Shown here: positions 44,415 through 55,722 of the stretch, piece by piece
How the letters are laid out: each line of letters starts with the position of its first letter
How positions within the stretch are numbered: the first letter of the stretch is position 1
Assembly: GCA_036365145.1 (NCBI GenBank)
Contig: JAEOAD010002231.1
Coordinates: forward strand, 5,253,501-5,317,500
Direction of reading: 5' to 3'
Length of the DNA: 64,000 bases
Origin: Orientallactaga sibirica
Lineage: Eukaryota; Chordata; Mammalia; Rodentia; Dipodidae
Made by a program: the position numbers and the translations under genes
The notes under the pieces: generated by a model
What the model was told of the DNA's origin: nothing
Databases searched by the model: none
What the model saw: only the letters and a program-made list of their open reading frames with translations

Positions 44415-45889
44415 TAAATTTGTACACACACACACACACACACACATATATGCAAATGTATCTATAAATATATTAACAAATTTATAAAATTTACATATGT
44501 GTGTGAGTGTGTGTGCCTGATAAGTGACAGTAAAGGATCCTAGTTTAAAAAATACAATATCAAATATATAGTGTGTGTTAATCCTAGATGGCAAATTATT
44601 TGAATCTCCAGAACTCGAACCTCTGGCTCCCAATTCTACAGTGCATTTTTCTGTTACAGAAACCTTTCTCACCATTCCCAGTGCATTCCTTGGGTTAGAT
44701 AGCTAATGCTTAACTTCAGCTGAAAAAAAGGTAGCAAGACTAGGAGCTGTGAATTATTATGTACTTCCACTGCAGTCAAAGCCTAACTCATCTGGGAGCA
44801 GTAGTCCACCCTCTCAATAGTCTAACACTGCTTAGGACCCCATGATTTAGCCCATGTTGCAAGTCAAGTGTGTGGTCACTAACTTATGCTCAGCAATCTT
44901 CACTGTCAAATTCTGCTCTTTAAGGCATTTGGAATAGAAAGGAAAAATCTATTGTATAAAACCTAATGTCACAGAGATTTTTGCCTGAAATTCAGGTATG
45001 TCAGCATTTCTGAAATGCTTCCAGATGACAATGCTCCTAGTACTCATATGGTTGCATCATGATTCCAGGATCTCATAGCTATGCTAGATTGGAAATAGAA
45101 GAACTTTCCATGCTCCAAGGAGAAGTGACTAGCTTGATTTGAAGCCTTCACAGCAGCACTGTCCCTTCTAAACCAGGGGCATAGCAACCTCAAGTTTAAT
45201 AGATAGCTTCAGTATGTGGCTTATAAAGGGAACATTAATTGTAGCTTTTCATATATCCCTTAAGAGAAAATTAAAGTAGCTTCACATTCTTTTCATTTTT
45301 TAATCCAAGCACAGTAAACCAGACATAGCTGAGTTTAGCTGATTTAATAATTGTCTTTTTAAGATATGATCAGGGTCATTTTATATTGTCTCTATAGAGT
45401 CTATTCATTAATTTATATTAATTTAAATTTGTTAATATTTAAAATGAGATGAACCTTATAATTCTAATCCTTGTCATTCAATTTGTAGTGGTCTTTCCCA
45501 TGTTAAATTATTCAATGATTTTATACCATCTGTTATGTTGGATGTTATAAGCTGCAAAACAAAAGTCAGTCAATTTGGTCAATTCCATCAAAACACTTAT
45601 TCATTTGAGTGCTGCTTTGCTGAATTTCTGAGTCATTTTTCCAAAATTACAACTTACTTGTATTCTCCTACATACTATAGATACAAACACAACAGAAACT
45701 TCTGGTCTCCACAGCCAGAATTTCCTGCAGGGACTGAATTGATTTGTCTTAAAAGGGTTTTTCTAAGATGCCTAATTTCTTCTTGTTCACCCACATATTC
45801 ACATGCAATGGGAGAAAACCTACTGTAGTTTTCAGAACAGAAACTGCTATTTAAATTGTTTGGTGGAGACTTGAACTTACCTTGGAGAA
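44415..45889. other. Unassigned DNA with a (CA)n tract
   Basis: A (CA)n run at 44,424-44,446 and GT-rich 44,497-44,515. The rest holds no repeat, exon or RNA gene that I recognise. The 97-codon plus frame at 45,535-45,828 shows no motif. Confidence 0.5.
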
Positions 45890-46305
45890 CAACTTTTTAT
45901 TTTATTTTATTTTTAAAAATTGTATTACTGGTTAGTCATTATATAGGGTACTAGGTTTCATAAGGACATTTTCATACAAGTGTATTATGTAGGTAGAGTA
46001 CATTCTCTCCCATATCCCTTACACGCCTTTTACTCTCCATTCACTCCCATTAGTCTTCTTCATGCCCCTAAACAGTTTTGCTTCTATTTTCATGTCATAT
46101 ACACATGTATGATTTTATGTGGCTATATAAAATCCAAAATCCATAAATAAAGAAAATATGTGATATTTTTCCCGAGACTGACCTAACAACTGTGCAAAAT
46201 GACAATCTCCACTTGTACTCATTATTTTGCAAACAAAATAATTTTATTTTTCTTTATGGTTGAATAAAATACATGTATATGAACCAAATTTTCTTTTTGG
46301 TATGA
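45890..46305 (-). mobile_element. L1 3' end of an older rodent lineage (Lx-like), antisense
   Basis: attatatagggtactaggtt, tcataaggacattttcatac and then cgagactgacctaacaac..ttctttatggttgaataaaa match the antisense of the 3' UTR and end of ORF2 of older rodent L1s. Its inverted poly(A) end lies at about 45,890. 5'-truncated near 46,305. Confidence 0.65.
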
Positions 46306-46309
46306 TGAA

Positions 46310-47690
46310 TTTTTATTTTATGTTTTTGTAGGCTGTTTTTTATTGTTTTAAATTGTGTCATATACCTTTAGTCCCAGCACTCTAAAGGCAGAGATAGGAG
46401 GATTGCTGTGAGCTTGAGGTCAGCCTGGGACTACAGTGATTTTAGGTCACCCTGGGATATAGTGAGACCCTACCTCAAAAACAAACAAAAAAGAGAAAAA
46501 AAATGATAAAATTTACATCATAACCTCCCACCACCTTATTTTTCACCCACTCTACTGAACCCCCTTTTCTTTCTAACTATTGTCTCTTCTATTTTGCCCA
46601 CCTCCATCATCCATGACCATATATTGATGGTACCAACATTACGCAGGTCTTATTCAGGTAATAATAGCCACTATGAGGTCAGGAATGCAAAGACCACTTT
46701 GTGTCTATGTCTGGAATACAGTTTTCCAAAGCACTCTTCCCCATCCTTTGGCTCTTACATTCTTTTTGTCACCTCTTCCACAATGGTTCCTGAGATTTAG
46801 AGGGTATGATAATGTATCACTTAGTGCTAAACACTAAATGTCACATCTTAGCATTTTGATTCATTGACTCTCCCCAGTGGTCATCATCATCAAAATGGAA
46901 GCTTCTCTAACCAAATGTGAGAGTAGCACTGATATATGGGCATAAACATAAATATTTATAGGGTGATTGGGTGGACATAATATATCGATTTAGCCAACAG
47001 TAGCAGTTTTTCCCCTAGGGCTTATGATCTTTTTAGCCATAGGCTTTTAACTAAGTTTTCAGAATAGGTCATGAATTTCCTCATGTGGAGTAGACCTCTA
47101 ATCCAACCTAACAATAAGTGTTTATCCCTATAACAGACACATCACTACTGCATTACAAGGCCTATCTTTCCTGGCTGGCCAGTTGTATGGATTGCAGTGT
47201 TCAGTGTTGGTTAAGATTATGGATGGCTTTTCTCCTCCAACAGGCTGACTGACATTTTTCAGCATTATAATAACTAGTCAGCAGGGAAGGGGCTTCCAAC
47301 TCCATCCTAGCTTGGTTTCTATATATCCTGTAAACAAAGCACAGGGTATTTTCAGCAACAGGATCTTACTGTCTAGTTCTCATGGGTAAACAAGAAGCTA
47401 GATGATAGCCTGTATTTTTTGGGGGCAGGGGTACATTTTCTTTATGTATTCCTATTGATGGATACAAAGTTTGGTTCCATACCTTAGCTACTGTGGATAG
47501 TATTGCAATAAACATTGATGTGTAAATATGTTTGTGCTAAACTTTGGGTAAATACCCAGGGTAGTACATATACATCATATGACAGGTTTGTTTTTAGTTT
47601 TTTGAGGAATTTCGTAGTGGTAAAAGTAGTTTACTTTCCCGCTAGCAGTATATAAGAGTTCCTTTGGGGGATTATATGTTTTATTAAACA
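46310..47690 (-). mobile_element. L1 3' UTR and ORF2 end, 5'-truncated
   Basis: 46,500-47,430 is a diverged copy of the distal 3' UTR seen at 8.5-9.5 kb (ctcttccacaatggttcctg, tggtcatcatcatcaaaatg). 47,435-47,690 is the antisense end of ORF2 (tgttgatgg-type, ggatagtattgcaataaaca). The proximal 3' UTR part present at 60.2-60.7 kb is missing between them. Poly(A) end near 46,310-46,350, where a B1 inserted. Confidence 0.75.
46353..46495 (+). mobile_element. B1 SINE, diverged
   Basis: tagtcccagcactctaaagg, gataggaggattgctgtgag and tagtgagaccctacctcaaa. Lacks the normal first few bases. Confidence 0.85.
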
Positions 47691-47929
47691 TTTATTCATT
47701 AATGAATTAATTTATATAGTTGCAAGCAGAGATAGAGAGACAGATAGATAGAGAGAGAGAGAGAGAGAGCGAGCGAATAGGTGCACCAGAAAGTCTAGCC
47801 ATTGAAAACACACTCCGGATGCATGTACCTCTTTGTGCATCTGGCTTTATGTGGGCACTTGGTAATTAAACCAGGGTCATTAGGCTTTGCAGGCAAGTGC
47901 TTTAACTGCTAAGGCATCTCTTCACACCT
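47690..47929 (-). mobile_element. tRNA-derived SINE, antisense
   Basis: Inverted tail, a GA/GATA tract (about 47,728-47,772), gcacttggtaattaaaccag and a diverged inverted head (aactgctaaggcatctcttc). Confidence 0.85.
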
Positions 47930-48104
47930 GTTTTTTTTTCCTTAATCATGAAAGCATCATTGAATTTTAATGAGACAAAGAGTCTACCTTATGCTCTGGC
48001 AATTTTCTCCCACTTATATATAAAGCCATTGTTTTCTACAACCTTTGGCATAACAAAATAGTGGCACAAAAGCTAAGGAGTTAAACAATAAAAAGTGAAT
48101 AAAA

Positions 48105-48298
48105 AGGCTGGAGAAATGTCTTAGTGGTTAAGACACCTGCCAGCAAAGCCAAAGTACCCAGGTTTGATTCCCTAGTACCAAAATAAAGACAGATGCACAA
48201 GGTGGCACATGCATCTGGAGTTTGTTTGCAGTTGCTGGAGGCCCTGGCATGCCCATTCTAATTCTCTCTCTCTTTTAAATAAATATATGAAATATTTT
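48105..48298 (+). mobile_element. tRNA-derived SINE, short form
   Basis: Head aggctggagaaatgtcttag, B-box ggtttgattcccta, gcatctggagtttgtttgca and a short CT tract. Flanked by aaaaagtgaa copies. Confidence 0.9.
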
Positions 48299-48834
48299 TT
48301 AAAAAGTGAAACTCTCATTTAGCCTATGGCTTACTTCATTGGTTCTGTTAGATGACATTTCAGATTAAAAGAGAAATAGTTTCAAAACTTAATCAAATTC
48401 CATAAAGTAAGCACATTCTTGCTTTAGGATAGTCTTATTTTTAATTCTGAATTGAATTTTGCTTTTGAGACAAGTTTCTAAAAGAGAATATATTATTGTT
48501 GAGTCAGTGAATATTTTCTTTGCCTTGCACAGCCTCTAGATTATGACAGTACAGATATAACAAATAAATGGTTGTTGAATGAACTAATGATTACATAACA
48601 ATTTCGTGTGACTATTTTATTGTCAGTTGAGAGGGTTGGACTTGCTATAGGAAATAATTCTTCTTCTTCTTCTAATATAGCAAGTTCAAATATGTAGGAA
48701 CATAGGGCTACATACACTCTAGTGGTCTTAGGTTGTCCAGTACAATATTCTGATAGTTGGAAAAGAACAAACCACATTTGGTAGATCGGAGAACTAGAAA
48801 AAAAATCTTTATTTTTTTCTTCAATGCTAGGAAC
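48299..48834. other. Unassigned AT-rich DNA
   Basis: Only a short (TTC)n run (48,659-48,672). Borders the retroviral LTR. Confidence 0.55.
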
Positions 48835-49411
48835 TGTTGGAAACAGGCAGGGCCCCTGGTTAAAAGCAGGCCTAAGCTATCAGACACAGGCCCCAGGCTA
48901 CAGGGAGGTCACAACAGCCCAGAGCCTGGGTGACTCTTGGGTCCCAAGAACAAGCAGGAGTAAGGCCCCTGCTCCCTCCTGGGAGTTGCAGTGAGCCTGG
49001 ACCCCAAGACCGGAGGAGGAGAGCCACTCCCTACCCTCCAGCCCAGGGCACCTGGACGTCCTGATAAGACTTAGGTTTCACTCATAGGCCTGCGGCCAGT
49101 TACATAGGAAACTCCCTATATGGTATTAGCCAACAGCCTTTACATAGCCCCATTCCATTATGACTCATACGCTATACCTCTTCCTGCCAATACGTAGATC
49201 ACCTGACCCTTTCCCTATGTGCTGAATGTCCCTATATGTCAACTAAGCATGGGCAAACAACCTTTGAAGCCACCAATCCCCTTGTGACCCTCTTCCCACT
49301 CTCTCTTTCTCAACTGCTTATAAAGTCCAGTTCCCTGTTGAATGAATGAGAGCTGTTCTCTGAAACTGTCTCCTGGGTGTTTCTCCCCATTGCACTCATG
49401 GCTTCTCAACA
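48835..49411 (+). mobile_element. 5' LTR of a class II endogenous retrovirus, 577 bp
   Basis: Begins tgttggaaacaggcagggcc and ends ..ggcttctcaaca, TG..CA ends typical of an LTR. A TATA-like ttataaag lies near 49,319 ahead of a probable R/U5 region. It stands directly before gag-like sequence. I do not see a clear primer-binding site after it, so the 3' limit is probable rather than certain. No 3' LTR is present. Confidence 0.65.
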
Positions 49412-49985
49412 CCCTGCTCCACAGTTGCCTGGATGCCTCTAGGGAATTGGTGCACAATGGCCCAACAGCCCCCAGGGTTCTATGACCAAGTTTGTCTCTG
49501 TGCCCTCCATGCATGGGATAGAACGACACCCCCCCAACACCCAGGACAATACCTCTTCCTTACTGTCTCTTCATCAGAAGTCAGAGGAGGCCCTCTCTGA
49601 CTTTATATTAAGGACAAAACTCAACCCAGAAAGAAAAATTCCCAACCCAAAAACAGCGATCGCTTCCTCAAAAATATCATTTGGGAAGGCAGGTCCTCAG
49701 AATGTAGACTAGCTTGCCAAGGCCTCAAGGATGAACATTATGATAAATGGGTAGTTGCTACTCAGGATATTGGAACTGCATCACATAAGGCTGCCTCTTT
49801 AGCACAGGCCTTTGCAGCAGCCTTGAAAATTAAAGGGAAATGCTTTAAATGCGCAGAAGAAGGACACTGGAGAGGGGAATGTCCTCAACATAAGGTGGCT
49901 AAAGGTGCCCCCTCTCTAAAAACAGTTTGCCCTAGATATCACAAGGGGCATCATTGGAAAAAAGACTGCTGCTCTCTTATGACAA
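49412..49985 (+). pseudogene. Endogenous retrovirus gag remnant (capsid end and nucleocapsid)
   Basis: Capsid-like sequence starts near 49,460, but matrix and most capsid are missing, so gag is far shorter than the usual ~500-600 codons. The nucleocapsid part is clear: zinc knuckle 1 at 49,841-49,882 keeps the full C-x2-C-x4-H-x4-C spacing. Knuckle 2 at 49,928-49,969 has Tyr in place of its second Cys (49,937-49,939). Two knuckles fit a betaretrovirus-like (ERVK) gag, which packages viral RNA. Frames are broken. Confidence 0.8.
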
Positions 49986-49989
49986 AGAT

Positions 49990-50470
49990 ATCAAACCCCT
50001 AGAGCCTTTAAACTTCAAAAGGGGAAACCCTCAGCCCTGACAATGTACAACAGGTAACCTAATATACAATATAATATACATAATATACAATGGGTAACAA
50101 CTATCCTAGACGGGTGACAGCCCAGGCTAGACTTAGAGGTCGGAGGAAAAATTTTCAAATGTCCAATTGATACTGAAGATAAGACAATTCTAAAGTGATC
50201 TGAAGTTCCCCAGCACTGGGAATTAATTTCCAGGCCCCAATTAATGGGGATAGGTAGTCCTTCACAGGCATATGTTACTAAGGAAGCCTTTAAGTGGATG
50301 GACCCAAACAGAGCTACAGGTCTCATCTGACCCCCTAGTGGCCAACATAACAACCAACCTTTTAGGGAGGGACATTCTTGAGGCCCTAGATATAGTTATT
50401 GCCAGTAATATAGAGGGAGAATGCATTGAGATGGAAGATTATGAGAGATACCTTTGCCTGTGTCACCCCC
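49990..50470 (+). pseudogene. Endogenous retrovirus protease remnant
   Basis: An active-site region is visible at about 50,166-50,195, where Asp-Thr is followed by Glu instead of the required Gly (50,175-50,177), so the enzyme would be inactive. The C-terminal LLGRDILEAL-type motif, typical of class II retroviral proteases, is at 50,360-50,392. A low-complexity ATATAC stretch (50,056-50,090) and stops interrupt the region. Confidence 0.7.
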
Positions 50471-50479
50471 AATCCTAAA

Positions 50480-51955
50480 GGCCACTGTTAAGTATAAAAC
50501 TTCCTGCCTAGAATGGCTCTCTGATGAGCCAACCTGGGTTGAACAGTGGCCTCTGCCAAGGGAGAAACTTGACATCTTAAATCAGTAACAGAACAACTCC
50601 AACTTAATCATGTCCACCCCTCAAGGAGCCCATGGAACCCTTCTGTGTTTGTAATTTGAAAGGGCTCAGGAGGATGGAGCTTCCTACAAAATCTTAGGGC
50701 CATCCATAAAGCCATGCTCATTTGGGGTGCCCCTCAAAGAGGACTGCCCTTGTGTTGGCCATTCTAGCCAACACGCCTCTCCTTGCTATTGATATTAAGG
50801 ATTGTTTCTTTTCTATCCCCCTGCACTTCTGAGTCTGACAATGCTTTGCATTCTAAGTCCCCTCCTTAATAATGCAGGACCTGCCAATTGCTTTGAGTGG
50901 ATGGTTCTGCCCCAAGGTATAGCTAATATCCCCACTATATGCCAAGAAGCAGTTGCTACAGTATTAAGGCCACATTTAGATCAGGGCCTTAATACTTAAC
51001 ATTATATGACATACTAGTATGGAAAGAGTTCTCTACCTCACAAACTGAGCTAAGGAATCAATTAACACCTTCCCTCACTGAGGCAGGCATCAAAATTTCC
51101 CCAAATAAAGTCCAACTTATCCCACCTATAATTTTCCTGGGTATAGAACTCTCCCTCACCTCTGCCTGGCCTCTTAAACCCATACTCTCCTTTCCCCAGA
51201 AGCTCACATTGGCCTCGCTTCAGAGCTTTCTGGGGAACCTCAATTGGCCCTGGCCATGGCTCCCTGTCCCCACCTGTGATTTACAACCCTTATTTGACAT
51301 GTTAAAAGGTGACAAAGATACACCCCCCCCATCTTAAGCCCAGAGGCCAAACAGGCATTCACCAAGATTAATAACATATTTTCTGATATGGCACTTGCCC
51401 AGTTCTCGCTAGACAAGCCAATCAGCTTATGATACTTTAACTCCTCCCCAACCATCATGGGAGCAACATACCAACCCCATGGAGTCCTGGAATGGCTCCA
51501 CACTTTCTTTGGCGGTGCCCCATGCATATTAACAGAGATTGGTGCCCTCGAGGCCATGATCAAAACCGGGCAAGACTGGGGTTTACAAACCTTTGGCAAA
51601 GAGCCTGACACTACCATAACCCCCTTCTCCCTCACTGATACACAATGGCTATTCACGAACCACTCGCGATTTGCAATTAGCCTAATAGGCTTCCCTAGTC
51701 AAATTGACAATCTCTACTCTAATGAAAAATGGATTCCAGCAATACTTCTAAAATGGCTCCCACCCCACCTTTTTTCAAGAACACTTATCCCTGGAGTGCC
51801 ACTCCTGCCCCCATTTTTACAGATGGGGGAAAGAGGGGAGCAGCTGTCGTTCTTTACCACCCTGGGGATCAACCTCCCACCATCATTTTTAAGGAACTTC
51901 TTGACAGTTCCCCACAATATAAGGAACTGTATGCCATCTATCTGGCACTCTGAGA
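50480..51955 (+). pseudogene. Endogenous retrovirus pol remnant (reverse transcriptase, RNase H start)
   Basis: The reverse transcriptase begins with a WLSDEPTWVEQWPL-type motif (50,513-50,555). Palm and fingers are scattered over several frames (..DIKDCFF.. near 50,790). The YxDD catalytic box near 51,004 has lost its aspartates through a small deletion and is followed at once by a stop. A thumb-like part follows. The connection domain is open at 51,457-51,720, then the frame shifts to the RNase H start (IFTDGGKRG, about 51,815-51,850; ELYA near 51,925). Sequence homology stops at about 51,960: no integrase, env or 3' LTR. Confidence 0.85.
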
Positions 51956-51959
51956 GGAA

Positions 51960-53594
51960 GAAGGCCCCTTTATTTTCCATATTATTGCTTAGAAATATAT
52001 TTAGATTTACATTTTCCTAATGATATTCATACTACTTGTAAGTTATGGCAAATATAAACTACAGCTAAATGTATGTACAGAAGGCAGAAATGTCACTTTT
52101 AATTCTAGTAATTATTCCCATAGCCTGTTATTTAATGTGTCATAATAAAACTAAGCTAAAGATCTACTATACTAAGATAGTTTTTGCCTCTTCACAGGGC
52201 CTAGAAATGACTCTGATTCTTTGAGTCCCAATCTCCTGAAATCTCCTAGTATGTATGTATATAAGTATGTGTGTATGTATGCATGCATGTATGATGGGTT
52301 TAATGGTACTATGGAGTTCTCAATCATGCTTAAAATCTTAAAAATACTTCTCTGGAGTTGCCTCTTCCTATCTCTTATTATAAGCTGATTTTAGGCTCTC
52401 CATTTGCAGATTTTAAAAAATATTTCTATTAACTTACAATATTTTCATTATAAGTTTTAATGATATTTTCATCATGTTGATTATTAACAATATCTTTCAT
52501 CTTCTCATTTAAATCAACCTGAATAAACAACCACTCCCTAGAACCTCTCCTACTTCTTTTGTTTTGTACTTATCTGGATTATCCAGGGTCCTATCAACAT
52601 ATAGAAAGTAGGCATTGATTAAACAGGACACAGGAGTAGATTAGCTTTCATGTATTTCCTAAAGAGAACAGGACAGTGGAGCAGCTGCCACCCAGAGACT
52701 GATGTACAGCACTTCCATTGAAGAGACTGCAGTGCAGGCCTGACATGTGAGCCTGGGGTTACCACCTCCTTTGAGAGGGGCAGCTGTAGTCATCTTGGTG
52801 ATGAACTGACTGAAGCAATATATCTTCACTGTTAACTAGAAGGCTGCCCGTGGTGAGCATCACGCCTCAGAACTTATTGTTAAGAAACCCAATGAGCTAT
52901 GGGGAAAGCCATCCATGGAGAAGTACCCCAGGAAGTAGCATTGACTGGGAAGACCCAATCTTGGATAGCAGAGAAAATGGCCCACTGAAAGGTCAGTAAG
53001 CCTACGAAGAACACCACTGGTCAGATATCCTACTAATGACAAAGCTCATAATCATGCCAGGCAAGCAAGGCAATGGGAGGGTAGACACTGTCTCCCTTCC
53101 CCTCTCTCTCTGCTTGGAAATAAGTAAATATGTTTTTTAAAAATAGTAAGTTCAGTATACTTGGAGGCAAGAACTGTAGGGGAAATTTGGCAGATAGCTA
53201 GGGGAATACTGGAAAGGAGAAAGCCACAAATGCGAAGCACAATTATGTGAATAAAGAATGCCTGAGTTTCCCTGAGTACTGGATTGTATGCGATTGAAGC
53301 AGGCCGAAAACATTCTCTTGCAATATGAGCCAGTGACAATAACAAGCATAACATACTTTTCATTTTAGCACAGAAAAATTAACTTCCTGCTAAATTGAAA
53401 ATGCCAATATTTGGAAGAATAGTAAAAAAATCCAGAGTCTGTATGACAAAATATTCACAATTTCAATTTAAAATTATATTGCAGCCAAAGAGTCAAGAAA
53501 GCATAGTGCTCCAAAAAAAAAAAAAATAGCAATTAAGTGTCAATACAAAAGTATTCCAAATATTGAAACTATCATTAAATGATTTTAAAATACT
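51960..53594. other. Unassigned DNA; GT/TA-rich tract and a GC-richer island
   Basis: A (GTAT)/(GCAT)-rich run at 52,249-52,293. 52,660-53,090 is less AT-rich than its surroundings and does not resemble any repeat I know. A 60-codon minus frame (52,860-53,042) has no motif. 53,505-53,526 is an A-run. Confidence 0.45.
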
Positions 53595-53595
53595 T

Positions 53596-53765
53596 GCCGA
53601 GCATGGTGGCACATGCCTTTAATCCCAGCACTCGGAAGGCAGAGGTAGGAGGATTCCTGTGAGTTCAAGGCCACCCTGAGACTACAGAGTGAATTCCAGG
53701 TCAGACTGAGCTAAAGTGAGACCCTACCTTGGAAAACAAAACAAAACAAAAAAAAAAAAAAAAAA
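53596..53765 (+). mobile_element. B1 SINE with exact target duplication
   Basis: gccgagcatggtggcacatg, ctttaatcccagcactcgga and gtgagaccctaccttggaaa, then an A-rich tail. Perfect 15-bp copies gattttaaaatactt at 53,581-53,595 and 53,766-53,780. Confidence 0.97.
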
Positions 53766-53802
53766 GATTTTAAAATACTTAAATAAAGTAGTAAAAATAA
53801 TG

Positions 53803-54010
53803 GTGCTTTTGCAGATGGCTCAGCAGTATAAAGTCTACTTTCTACAGTTCAATGCCCCAGAACCCATGCAAAGATGTTTTTAAAAGTGCTGCATGAATCT
53901 AGAGTTCCTTTGCAGCAGCAGGAGACCCTGATGCATGTGCGTACATGCATGCATGCATGCTTGCAAGCACATGCACACACACAATCACATAAATGAATAA
54001 ATAAAAAAAT
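53803..54010 (+). mobile_element. tRNA-derived SINE, old, with (TGCA)n tract
   Basis: Head gcttttgcagatggctcagc, core gaatctagagttcctttgca, then gcatgcatgcatgcttgcaa and CA-rich sequence in place of the CT tract, and tail aaatgaataaataaaaaaat. Confidence 0.75.
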
Positions 54011-54254
54011 ATTTTTATTCATTTTAAATTCAAATTTTAAAATAGTTAATATAATTGTACTCAATGAATGAAAGAAAATATACCCACAATAAAATATTAG
54101 ACATCAGATAAATGGGATTCAAAATTAATAGTTGTACAGTTTAGATGTAAAAGTTAACAAAATTTGAAGTGAAAGGTCTACTGGTTAAAACTAAGGAATG
54201 AAGATAACAATGTTTATGAGTGTCATAAGTGACTCAATTACATTGTCCAATGAA

Positions 54255-54640
54255 GAAAGTATTTAAGTGTGTGTGTGTTCGTGTGTAGATTAGAGGACAA
54301 TTTCTGGTGTAAGTCCTTGTTTGTAAGACAGGTTTTCTCTTATTCTATTTATTTTTTCCCTGAGGTAAGGACTCACCCTAGCCTAGGTGACCTGGAACTC
54401 ACTCTGTAGTTCTAGGCTAATACTTGCTGCTGCTGTTCATTGCTGAGCTCTTGTGATATTCTGAGCTTCTGAATGTTCTCCTGTCCCCCCACCTTCCATC
54501 TCAGTAAGCACACTGGGATTACAGAAGCCCACCATGGATTCCTGCTTTTTACATGTAGTCTGGGGACTGAACTCAGTTACTTGGGCTTAAGCAGCAAGTG
54601 CTTTATTTATTGAGCCATCTGCTTAGCTCTTAAAATTATT
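54255..54640 (-). mobile_element. B3-like rodent SINE, antisense, with B1 fragment inside
   Basis: GT-rich start and gtagattagaggacaattt, ending in ctgggattacagaagcccac, ctggggactgaactcagtta and the inverted head ttattgagccatctgcttag. 54,345-54,420 (ccctgaggtaaggactcacc, tggaactcactctgtagttc) is an antisense B1 piece placed within it. Confidence 0.65.
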
Positions 54641-55474
54641 GTTCAAAATTTGGTAGAACTTCACAGATTGAGAACCAACTGTTTTTTTTTTTTTTTTAAA
54701 CTTGCATATAACCCGGTGCAGCTACAGAAAATTAGAAAACAAAATAATCCATAATTAATATTTGAATTACTAGTTGTGAAATAAACTCCCTAAGTTTAGT
54801 AAAAGACTGAAACTCAGATATTCAAGAAATCCAGGGAATCCCAAGCAGTATAAACCCAGACACTACATAGGCACAACATATCACATTTTGAATGCCACAC
54901 TTAAAAATGCATTTGAAAGAACCCAGAGGGAGAAAATGAAATGATTTATCACTCAAACCTGTCATTAAATGTGCAAAAACAGAAATCAGAAAAGTAGTTT
55001 GAACTACAGAAGAACTATCCATCTTAAAGTTCTAACTTGGATAAGAATGGAAATAACCTAAGACACTCAGAGATTTTTGAATTGGTATATTTTCAACATT
55101 TTATGCTATTTCTGAAAACAGTAAGTTTATTAAGATAAACCTAATCTTTACTTTTTTGCTATAGATTAGATCTGGAATGTTCCCCCAAATCTGACAAGAG
55201 GAAAGGAAAGGAATGCCAACAAGAATCAACACATAGTGCAATGTGAGCTGTCATTACAAAGATAGTACAGTATTGGGAAATAGATTTATTAATTAAATAT
55301 TGATTGCCAACATCCTCTTACAAATATGTAATAACTACATTTGTTATAGAGGCCTTATTTTAAGATCAATCAGAGAATATAGGTCTATATATACATTTTT
55401 GGCAATATTGGATATCTGCATAGAAAATAGTGATTAAAATATTTTGTATATTATATATACAAAAAGTAAGCTGA
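54641..55474. other. Unassigned AT-rich DNA
   Basis: A T-run at 54,681-54,697. Nothing else recognised. Confidence 0.55.
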
Positions 55475-55722
55475 GGGTTGGAGAGATGGCTTAGTGGTTA
55501 AGGCGCCTGCCTGCTAAGCCTAAGAACACTGGTTCTAATCTCCAGGTCCCACATTTAGCCAGATGCAGTGACACAAGGGTGCAATACCACACTTGCCCAC
55601 AAGGGCGCACATGCATCTGGAGTTTGTTCACAGCAGCTGAGAGGCTGCTAGTGCACCCATTCTCTATTTGTCTTCCTCTTCCTCTCTCTCTGTCTGTCTC
55701 TGTCTGTGGCTCTCTCCAAAAA
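55475..55722 (+). mobile_element. tRNA-derived SINE, long form without B-box duplication
   Basis: Has the long-form body (gcaataccacacttgcccac) but only one ggttctaatctccagg unit, so it may represent the ancestor of the duplicated subfamily. Flanked by aaaaagtaag copies. Confidence 0.9.

Noticed and set aside
49239..49529. 96-codon minus-strand frame across the retroviral LTR
   Set aside because: Runs opposite to the LTR and gag and has no motif. A chance frame.
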